Assembly: GCA_035544675.1 (NCBI GenBank)
Contig: DATKCA010000260.1
Span: 1 to 13,798 of the forward strand
Direction: 5' to 3'
Source of the DNA: DATKCA01 sp035544675
GTDB taxonomy: Bacteria > Acidobacteriota > Thermoanaerobaculia > Gp7-AA8
DNA length: 13,798 bases
Made by a program: the position numbers and the translations under genes. Below the pieces are notes generated by a model. That model saw only the letters and a program-made list of their open reading frames with translations, made no database searches and had not been told where the DNA came from. This document shows, piece after piece, positions 1 through 5,661 of the stretch (position 1 is the first letter of the stretch; every line of letters starts with the position of its first letter).

Positions 1-900
1 CGCATCCTCGCCGTGGACGACGATCCTGCCTACCTTCGGTACCTGAAACTGGTCCTCACCCGCGCCGGCTTCGACGTGGAGCTCGCCGCCGACGGCGCAG
101 CGGCCATCGAGCGCATCCGCTCCGGCAGCCGCGTGGATCTGCTTCTGATCGACCTGGCCATGCCCGGCCTGGACGGCATCGAAACGGTGAGGCACATTCA
201 GCAGGAATCGCATCTACCCGGTCTCTACACGATCCTACTCACGGCCAGCATGGGCGTGGAAACGAAACTGCGCGCGCTCGACGGCGGCCTCGACGACTTC
301 ATCACCAAACAGTCGCAGGAGTCGGAGATCCTGGCCAAGATCCGCAGCGCCGCGCGCCGCCTGCAGCTGGAGCGGCAGCTTCACGCCGCAAACGAACTGC
401 TGCTGGCGCTCGCGCTGACCGACGAGCTGACCGGCATCGCCAACCGCCGCGCCATCTTCAAGGCCGGAGAACAGATCCTCCGCAACGGACGGCAGTGCAG
501 CGTCGTCCTCTTCGATCTCGACCGCTTCAAGTCGATCAACGACACCTTCGGCCATCTGACCGGCGACCGCATCCTCGCCGACGTCGCCGCGACCTTCAAG
601 GCCCACACGCGGTACGGCGACCTGATCGGGCGCTACGGCGGTGACGAGTTCGTGCTGCTGCTCCCCGATACCGGCGCCGAAGAGGCTCGGCTGATCGCAC
701 ATCGGGTCATGGCCAGAATCCGTCAGCTGTCATGGACGATGAGTGACACCCGCGTCTGCGTGAGCGTCCAGTGCGGCATCTCCACGTTCCCCGAGTCGGC
801 GACCTCGCTGCCGGAGCTTCTGGCCCTGTGCGACGCGGCGCTCTACCGGGTGAAGCGCCGCACCAAGAAGGCAGCCGGGCGAAGAGCGGCGCGGCCGTAA
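1..900 (+). CDS. Response regulator with GGDEF diguanylate cyclase output domain (5' end outside window)
   Basis: Two-component output protein predicted to make cyclic di-GMP from two GTP when its receiver is phosphorylated; cytoplasmic. The reading frame is open from base 1 and begins RILAVDDDP, the usual first strand and acidic pocket of a receiver, so the true start is probably only a few codons upstream; the GTG at 13 lies inside that strand and is unlikely to be the start. Numbering from base 1, the receiver covers about residues 1-118, with phospho-acceptor Asp51 (in LLIDLAMPG) and the conserved Lys103 (ITKQ). The GGDEF domain covers about 135-295, with the LFDLDRFKSIND nucleotide/metal region, an intact GGDEF at 213-217 and an RYGD at 204-207 that fits the RxxD inhibitory site five residues upstream. 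It should therefore be catalytically active and product-inhibited. The tail after the domain is short and basic. The sensor kinase is not in the window. Assignment is secure; the signal sensed is unknown. Confidence 0.93.
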   Translation, partial: RILAVDDDPAYLRYLKLVLTRAGFDVELAADGAAAIERIRSGSRVDLLLIDLAMPGLDGIETVRHIQQESHLPGLYTILLTASMGVETKLRALDGGLDDFITKQSQESEILAKIRSAARRLQLERQLHAANELLLALALTDELTGIANRRAIFKAGEQILRNGRQCSVVLFDLDRFKSINDTFGHLTGDRILADVAATFKAHTRYGDLIGRYGGDEFVLLLPDTGAEEARLIAHRVMARIRQLSWTMSDTRVCVSVQCGISTFPESATSLPELLALCDAALYRVKRRTKKAAGRRAARP

Positions 901-926
901 GTCATCCCCAGCGCAGCCCGGAATGA
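901..926. terminator. Short palindromic spacer between convergent genes, possible bidirectional terminator
   Basis: The whole 26-bp gap between the stop codon at 898-900 (+) and the stop codon at 927-929 (-) is an imperfect inverted repeat. GTCATCCC at 901-908 faces GGAATGAC near the right end, 7 of 8 positions complementary, around a GC-rich loop. No U-tract follows on either side, so a factor-independent terminator is only one possibility; it could equally be a small dispersed palindromic repeat that settled in the gap. Confidence 0.45.
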
Positions 927-2354
927 CTACTGCAGCCCTGCGAACAGCGCCGCGTAGATCTCGATCCCGTCCCAGAAATTCTGCAGCCGCAGATTCTCGT
1001 TCGCCGCGTGCTGGTTGTTGTCGTGGTTGACGATGGGCACTCCGATCACCGGCACGGTCCCTCCGCGCTGAAACAGGTGCATGGGGATGCTGCCACCGAG
1101 GGACGGGAGGAGGATCGGGTCGTGTCCTGCGCCGGCCATGATCTTCGCGATCTGCTGCCCGATCGGGCTGTCCACCGGCGTCCGCGCCGGCGGATATCCG
1201 CCGCTCGACCACTGCACGCGGACGACGTTCGGATGCGCCGTTCTCGTGGCCGCGTCCGGCTCGTCGCGCACGATGAAGAAGCCCTGCCTGGTGATGTGCC
1301 GCTCCACCAGCTCGCGTACGCGCTCGGGCGTCTGCGCGGGCACGAGCCGGAAGTCGATCGACGCGCGCGCGTCGATCGGAATGCTGTTCGACGCCAGCTC
1401 TCCCACGCGCCCGCCCGCGATGCCGCGCAGATTCAGCGCCGGCTGCAGGATCCGCTCGTTCAGAGTGCCCGCCCCTTCCACGCGTCCGATGGCCAGCTCC
1501 CGGCGGATCGAGTCGTCGAAAAGGGGAGCGGCATCGATCGCGGCACGCTCCGCCGTCGTCAGCGGGCGGACGTCTTCGTAGAAGCCCTCGATGAGGATCC
1601 GCGCATCGCGGTCGCGCATGCTGTCGATGAGATGCGTCAGCGTGACGATCGGATTCGGCGCCCAGTTGCCGTAGTGCCCGCTGTGCAGCGATCGCGACGG
1701 GCCGTACACGGTCAGCTCGACACCTGTGACGCCGCGCGCCCCGAAATAGAGAAGGGGACGCCGGTTCTGATGCACGGGGCCGTCGCAGAGGATCCACGCA
1801 TCTGGTGAAAGCTCGTCGGAGTACTTCTCCAGATACTGCGCGAGGTGAGGCGATCCCACTTCCTCCTCCCCCTCGAACACGAACCGCAGATTGACCGAGG
1901 GCAGCCGGTTCGATGCGCGAATCCTGTCGAGCGCGGCGGCCAGCGCCACGATCGGCGCCTTGTCGTCGCTGGCCGAGCGCGCGTAGATCCGCGACTCCGG
2001 CCCCAGCGGGCCGGCCGGCTTGATCACCGGCTGCCACGGGTCCGTCGCCCACTGCGATCGATCGGCGGGCTGGCCGTCGTAGTGAGCGTAGAACGCGATC
2101 GTCCGGTTCGAGGGCCGCCGCGCCGTGACGTCCGCGACGACGATCGGCGGCACGCCCTCGAGCCTCAACAGGCGCGCCGTGACGCCGCGCCTGGCGAACA
2201 TCGTCACGATGGCCTGCGCGTTCTTCTCGATGTTCGGCCTGTCCGACGCCAGGTTCGGGATGGCCAGAAACTGCATCAGCTCGTCGACGACCGCCTGCTG
2301 CGCGGATGCGATCGCCGGCACCAGCAGAAGGAGCCCCGCCAGAATTCGTCTCAT
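927..2354 (-). CDS. Secreted M20 family metallopeptidase (dipeptidase/carboxypeptidase type)
   Basis: 475-residue di-metal peptidase, probably cutting dipeptides or C-terminal residues outside the cytoplasm. A signal peptide is clear (MRRILAGLLLLVPAIASA, cut before QQ). The M20 metal and catalytic set is complete: His91 and Asp93 in AHYDGQ, bridging Asp130 in SASDDK, catalytic Glu164 and metal Glu165 in EGEEEVGS, Asp191 in LCDGP, and His449 in QHAANEN. LHSGHYGN at 223-230 sits in the inserted dimerisation domain and matches the substrate-binding His of carnosinase-like dipeptidases. Length is normal for the family. The start ATG overlaps the stop of the upstream NRDE gene (ATGA, 2351-2354) and has only a weak Shine-Dalgarno, which suggests translational coupling. 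Substrate cannot be read from sequence: M20 covers dipeptidases, carboxypeptidases, deacetylases and aminoacylases. The HAxNEN and LHSG motifs favour a dipeptidase. Confidence 0.9.
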   Translation of the reverse strand: MRRILAGLLLLVPAIASAQQAVVDELMQFLAIPNLASDRPNIEKNAQAIVTMFARRGVTARLLRLEGVPPIVVADVTARRPSNRTIAFYAHYDGQPADRSQWATDPWQPVIKPAGPLGPESRIYARSASDDKAPIVALAAALDRIRASNRLPSVNLRFVFEGEEEVGSPHLAQYLEKYSDELSPDAWILCDGPVHQNRRPLLYFGARGVTGVELTVYGPSRSLHSGHYGNWAPNPIVTLTHLIDSMRDRDARILIEGFYEDVRPLTTAERAAIDAAPLFDDSIRRELAIGRVEGAGTLNERILQPALNLRGIAGGRVGELASNSIPIDARASIDFRLVPAQTPERVRELVERHITRQGFFIVRDEPDAATRTAHPNVVRVQWSSGGYPPARTPVDSPIGQQIAKIMAGAGHDPILLPSLGGSIPMHLFQRGGTVPVIGVPIVNHDNNQHAANENLRLQNFWDGIEIYAALFAGLQ

Positions 2355-3064
2355 GGGCGCCTATCGTACGCTCGAATCGACCGCGCTCCTTCCTCCCCAC
2401 CCTTCTCGTAGTTCTGCTCCACGAACAGCACCTCTTCGCGCGAAGCGACGATGATCGTCGACGAGCGCGTCCCGTACTGCTCGCCGATGAGGAACGGGTC
2501 GTTCCGCGGGTCTCCCGACCGGCCCGACTGAAGGAACTGCAGGAGCGACGCGACGATGTCCGTAGAGCTCCGCCACTCCTGGCGCCGCATCTCCTCCAGC
2601 GCCGCCTCGACCTTCGGCCACTGCTCGCCGTTCGGGGCATTGCTCAGCGCGTGGATCCCGGGCTCCAGCCGCTGCGCACTGCCCGAGACCTGAACGACGT
2701 CGCCGCCGATCTCTCCGACGAGGAGATGAAATCCCGTGTATTGGTGAATGCGCCGCTCGACATCCTCACCGTACTGAAGCGGCGTCGCGCTGCCCATCAC
2801 GAACTCGCGAACGAGCTCGCCGCGCGAGCGATTCTGCGCGGCCCGCTCCGAGCCGCGCAGGTTCGTCACCGCGGCGAATCGCCCGAGGCGTGTGATGGCC
2901 AGCCAGGAGCCGCCCAGGAGCGCGTCGCGGCCGCCGAGGATCTGGGGGGCGTCGGACCAGTAACCGGCGGCAATGGTCGGCCGGTCGTAGTCCTCGTCGC
3001 GGTTCGCGGCGAGGACGAACGGGAAATCGTCGGAGGCACGATGGGCGAGGGCAATGAGGCACAT
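2351..3064 (-). CDS. NRDE/TANGO2 family protein
   Basis: 237 residues, close to the usual length of the NRDE (transport and Golgi organisation 2, PF05742) family. The family hallmarks are at the N terminus: MCLIAL with the conserved Cys2, then LAANRDEDYDRP with N-R-D-E at residues 21-24. The fold is thought to resemble N-terminal-nucleophile hydrolases, but the biochemical role in bacteria is not established; eukaryotic members have been linked to lipid and haem handling. No signal peptide or membrane segment is visible, so the protein is likely cytoplasmic even though its partner gene encodes an exported peptidase. It is the first gene of a two-gene unit, overlapping the M20 gene by 4 bp. 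No Shine-Dalgarno is seen before the ATG. A CATAAT-like -10 hexamer lies on the same strand at 3078-3073, so the transcript may be nearly leaderless. Family call secure, function unknown. Confidence 0.9.
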   Translation of the reverse strand: MCLIALAHRASDDFPFVLAANRDEDYDRPTIAAGYWSDAPQILGGRDALLGGSWLAITRLGRFAAVTNLRGSERAAQNRSRGELVREFVMGSATPLQYGEDVERRIHQYTGFHLLVGEIGGDVVQVSGSAQRLEPGIHALSNAPNGEQWPKVEAALEEMRRQEWRSSTDIVASLLQFLQSGRSGDPRNDPFLIGEQYGTRSSTIIVASREEVLFVEQNYEKGGEEGARSIRAYDRRP

Positions 3065-3097
3065 CGATTGCGATTATGACTGAACAAATCGTCGTCC

Positions 3098-3102
3098 AAG
3101 GG
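3098..3102 (+). promoter_or_regulatory. Shine-Dalgarno AAGGG deciding the CAP gene start
   Basis: AAGGG lies 6 nt before the ATG at 3109. An in-frame ATG at 3076 has no comparable site and would add eleven residues in front of the signal peptide, so 3109 is the better start. Confidence 0.6.
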
Positions 3103-3108
3103 TTGCTC

Positions 3109-3744
3109 ATGATCACGAAAATGACTCGTCTGAAAAGGTTTAGCGCGTTTGTTCTCGTCGCCACGCTCGCCGCGCCGTTGTCGCTCTCCGCGGAAAACCG
3201 CACTCCGCGGAGGTCATCGCTCGCCGATCTGGCGCGCGAGCTCGAAAGCGTCCTCGGCCGTGGCTCGGTGGAAGTGAGCCGTTCCCGGACGACGACCGCG
3301 AAGCGCGCGGGTGAGGACACCCGCGCTCCATTGCCTCCGTCGTACGACTCGCTCAGCGCCGCGGCCATCGTCGCGGCGACGAATCGCGAGCGGGCCGCGC
3401 ATGGGCTCGCGCCGCTGCGCTTGAACAGCAAGCTCTCGCTCGCCGCCGGCGACCGCATCACCGACATGTTCCACCAGCGGTACTTCGATCATGTCGCTCC
3501 CGACGGCACGCAGCCGTTCGTCTGGGCCAGGCGGCGCGGCTACAGCTACAGCCTGATCGGCGAGAACCTGGCCGTCGGTTATCCGACCGCGCAGCGCGTG
3601 GTCACCGGCTGGATGAATTCGCCGGGGCATCGCCAGAACATCCTGCAGCGCGGCTTCGACGAGGTCGGCATCGCCGTGTCGAGCGGCGCGCCGCTGCGCG
3701 GCTATTCGGGACCGACAATCGTGGCGATGTACGGGAGAAGCTGA
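3109..3744 (+). CDS. Secreted CAP/SCP-domain protein
   Basis: 211 residues from the chosen ATG. The N terminus is a signal peptide (positive MTRLKR, hydrophobic FSAFVLVATLAAPLSL, cut near SLSA-EN), followed by a low-complexity Arg/Ser-rich linker to about residue 75. The C-terminal half is a CAP domain (cysteine-rich secretory proteins, antigen 5, PR-1; PF00188): TNRERAAHGLAPLRL, then FDHVAPDG with His128, GENLA with Glu152, and the signature SPGHRQNIL with His174. These two His and the Glu form the usual CAP cavity. Bacterial CAP proteins (YkwD-like) are extracytoplasmic; their chemistry is poorly defined, with proposals including protease, lipid binding and cell-wall association. The gene is divergent from NRDE with 44 bp between the starts, leaving room for only compact promoters. 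The stop is followed by the GC-rich repeat at 3751-3848. Family call secure; role unknown. Confidence 0.9.
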   Translation: MITKMTRLKRFSAFVLVATLAAPLSLSAENRTPRRSSLADLARELESVLGRGSVEVSRSRTTTAKRAGEDTRAPLPPSYDSLSAAAIVAATNRERAAHGLAPLRLNSKLSLAAGDRITDMFHQRYFDHVAPDGTQPFVWARRRGYSYSLIGENLAVGYPTAQRVVTGWMNSPGHRQNILQRGFDEVGIAVSSGAPLRGYSGPTIVAMYGRS

Positions 3745-3750
3745 ACCAAC

Positions 3751-3848
3751 GTGCCCGCGCCCGCGCCCGTGCGCGTGCCCGGTTTTCTCGTGCCGTGACG
3801 CGAAAGTCAAAAGCCGGGCGCGGGCTCGGGCGCGGGCACGCGCACGGG
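3751..3848. repeat. GC-rich low-complexity inverted-repeat element
   Basis: The gap between the CAP gene and the M49-like gene consists mainly of C/G-rich hexamer-like units. A perfect 14-bp inverted repeat is present: CCCGTGCGCGTGCC at 3766-3779 and GGCACGCGCACGGG at 3835-3848. A second module pair, 3751-3765 against 3824-3838, is complementary at 13 of 15 positions. The modules occur in swapped order on the two arms, so several alternative stems are possible. It may act as a terminator for the CAP gene, though no U-tract follows. The GTG at 3795 falls inside it and is not credible as a start. Confidence 0.65.
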
Positions 3849-3863
3849 ATAGACTCGCCGTCC

Positions 3864-5591
3864 ATGACCGCTACTTCGCTGCTGCTCTTTCTCACCTTCG
3901 CTGATCCCGCTGGCTACTGGCCCGAATCGCGGACTGCGCCGATCCTCGCGAAGATCGAGACGATCCGGCTCGCGCCTGATCTCAGCAGGCTCACGCCCGG
4001 CGAACAGGCGGCGCTGCGCGACCTGTACGAGGTGGGCCGGATCTTCCAGGACATCTACGAAGAGTCGCGGCACCATCAGGCGCTCGCGGCGCGGCGCGGC
4101 CTCGAGGCTCTCGGCCGGAAGGATCTCCTCGCCCTTTACCGGTTGTGGCAGGGCCCCATCGTCACCACGCTGGAGAACGCGCGCGAGCCATTCGTGCCGG
4201 CGGATCCGCAGGTCCCGGCGCGCAACGTTTATCCGATCGACGCGACGCGCGCGGAAATCGACGCCTTCCTCGCCGCCCACCCCTCCACCCGCCCCGAGAT
4301 CCTCGGCGAGCGCACCGTCGTCCGTCGCGCCACGGCGGAGAATCTCGGGCGCGATCTGCGCGTGCTGACGACTCATCCCGCCATCGATGTTCTGCATCCG
4401 GCGCTGCAGGCCAGGTTGAAGTCACTGGCGGCGAAGCCCGATCGCGCCACTCTCTACGCCGTCCCGTACCCGGTCGCGTACGCCGATCAGCTGATGAAGG
4501 CGTATGGCCTGCTGCGCAGTGCCGCCGATCACGTCGAGGCGACGGACGGCGAGCTGGCCGGCTATCTGCGCAACCGCGCCCGCGACCTTCTCACGAACGA
4601 CTACGAGAGCGGCGACGCCTCATGGGTCACGGCGAGCTTCGAGCATCTCAACGCACAGATCGGGTCGTACGAGACATACGACGACGCGCTGTTCGGCGTG
4701 AAGGCCTTTCACAGCGTCAGCCTCATGATCGAGGACGAGGCGGCCACCGCGCAGCTCCGCCGCGAGCTCGGCGGGCTGCAGGCCATCGAGGACGCCCTGC
4801 CGTACTCGCCGCGGAAACGCGTGCGCGACGACATCCCGGTCGGCGTCTACGACATCATCGCCGACTTCGGCCAGGCCCGCGGAACGAACACCGCCACGAT
4901 CCTGCCCAACGACGCGCTGTACTCCCGCCGTTACGGGCGGCGGATCATGATGCGCAAGAACATCCTCACCCATCCCGACATCTTCGCGTCGAACCTCCGC
5001 GTCTGGCGCGCCGCCACGGCCGATGCGCACGCGGACGACCTGGCGCCGGAAGGCAACTTCCAGCGCACTCTCTGGCACGAGATCGGTCACTACGTCGGCC
5101 CCGACCGCGACAAGGCCGGCCGCGCGCTCGACGTGGCGCTCGAGGACTACGCCGACTCGATCGAGGAGATGAAGTCGGACCTCGTCTCGCTGTTCTCGCT
5201 GCACCGCATGCGCGCCGGCCAGCCCGGACTGCGCCCGGTGCAGGCGTCCGGCATCCTGCGCACGCTGCAGAACGTGCAGCCGCGCCGCGATCAGCCCTAC
5301 CAGACCATGCAGCTCATCCAGTTCAACTGGTTCGTCGAGAACGGTCTGCTCGTGCCCGATCCCGACACGGCCCGGCTCACCATCCGCTACGACCGCTACG
5401 CCGGCATCGTCACGTCGCTGCTGCGCGAAGTGCTCGCGTTGCAGGCGAACGGCGACAAGGCCGCCGCGGCGCAGTTCTTCGACCGCTGGACGAAGTGGAC
5501 GCCCGAGCTGCACGACCGCCTCGCCGCCCGCATCCGCGAAGCGCAAGGGGCGCGCTGGAGGATCGTGCGGTACCGGGCACTCAACGATTAG
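3864..5591 (+). CDS. M49-like zinc metallopeptidase (dipeptidyl-peptidase III-related, HEXXH variant)
   Basis: 575 residues from the ATG at 3864. The protein is predicted to be a zinc peptidase releasing dipeptides from peptide N termini. HEIGH is at 405-409, followed about 25 residues later by SIEEMKSD with Glu434/Glu435 and Asp439, matching the second zinc motif of M49 (EExxxE/D). Upstream, YETYDDALFGVKAF and LPNDALYSRRYG resemble conserved blocks of bacterial M49 proteins. Classical dipeptidyl-peptidase III has HEXXXH; this protein has the shorter HEXXH, a variant reported in the Caldithrix enzyme. The N terminus (MTATSLLLFLTFADPAG) is a short, weak signal peptide, so export is likely but not certain. 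The in-frame GTG at 3795 would place the repeat element in the protein and is rejected. No strong Shine-Dalgarno precedes 3864. The stop codon TAG is the first triplet of the downstream inverted repeat. A non-M49 gluzincin is the main alternative. Confidence 0.78.
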   Translation: MTATSLLLFLTFADPAGYWPESRTAPILAKIETIRLAPDLSRLTPGEQAALRDLYEVGRIFQDIYEESRHHQALAARRGLEALGRKDLLALYRLWQGPIVTTLENAREPFVPADPQVPARNVYPIDATRAEIDAFLAAHPSTRPEILGERTVVRRATAENLGRDLRVLTTHPAIDVLHPALQARLKSLAAKPDRATLYAVPYPVAYADQLMKAYGLLRSAADHVEATDGELAGYLRNRARDLLTNDYESGDASWVTASFEHLNAQIGSYETYDDALFGVKAFHSVSLMIEDEAATAQLRRELGGLQAIEDALPYSPRKRVRDDIPVGVYDIIADFGQARGTNTATILPNDALYSRRYGRRIMMRKNILTHPDIFASNLRVWRAATADAHADDLAPEGNFQRTLWHEIGHYVGPDRDKAGRALDVALEDYADSIEEMKSDLVSLFSLHRMRAGQPGLRPVQASGILRTLQNVQPRRDQPYQTMQLIQFNWFVENGLLVPDPDTARLTIRYDRYAGIVTSLLREVLALQANGDKAAAAQFFDRWTKWTPELHDRLAARIREAQGARWRIVRYRALND

Positions 5592-5661
5592 TCCTTAGTC
5601 CTTAGTAGAACCGGCCCGGACTCCTAAGGCCTAAGGCCTAAGGCCTAACGACTAAGGACTA
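5589..5661. repeat. Heptamer inverted repeat containing both convergent stop codons; probable bidirectional terminator
   Basis: Left arm 5589-5605 (TAGTCCTTAGTCCTTAG) and right arm 5645-5661 are complementary at 16 of 17 positions. The arm ends are the stop codons of the two convergent genes: TAG at 5589-5591 (+) and TAG read from 5661-5659 (-). The interior contains a CCGGCCCGG patch and tandem heptamers: CTAAGGC three times (5624-5644), CTAACGA (5645-5651) and CTAAGGA (5652-5658). The structure can fold on either strand and suits a two-way terminator or mRNA 3'-end stabiliser, but there is no clear U-tract. The 19-mer at 5643-5661 recurs exactly at 13572-13590. Confidence 0.85.

Noticed and set aside
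730..2640. Long minus-strand open frame of 636 codons
   Set aside because: It overlaps the M20 and NRDE genes in another frame, gives an Arg/Ala-rich translation without domain motifs, and is a high-GC shadow of the real genes.
3073..3102. Full -35/-10 promoter for the NRDE gene (CATAAT with TTGGAC upstream)
   Set aside because: The -35-like hexamer matches only four of six positions with 15-bp spacing, so I mention only the -10-like site in the gene entry.
3076..3108. Earlier ATG for the CAP protein
   Set aside because: No Shine-Dalgarno at a useful distance, and it would place eleven residues before a normal signal peptide; the ATG at 3109 has AAGGG 6 nt upstream.
3795..3863. Upstream GTG start for the M49-like gene
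   Set aside because: It would translate part of the GC-rich repeat and bury the hydrophobic N terminus that begins at the ATG at 3864.
4145..5605. Plus-strand 486-codon frame overlapping the M49-like gene
   Set aside because: Arg/Pro/Ala-rich out-of-frame translation; the overlapping frame carries HEIGH and EEMKSD and GC-rich third positions.
5589..5661. Insertion sequence ends or attachment site
   Set aside because: No transposase or integrase gene and no flanking target duplication; the element is a short self-contained inverted repeat.
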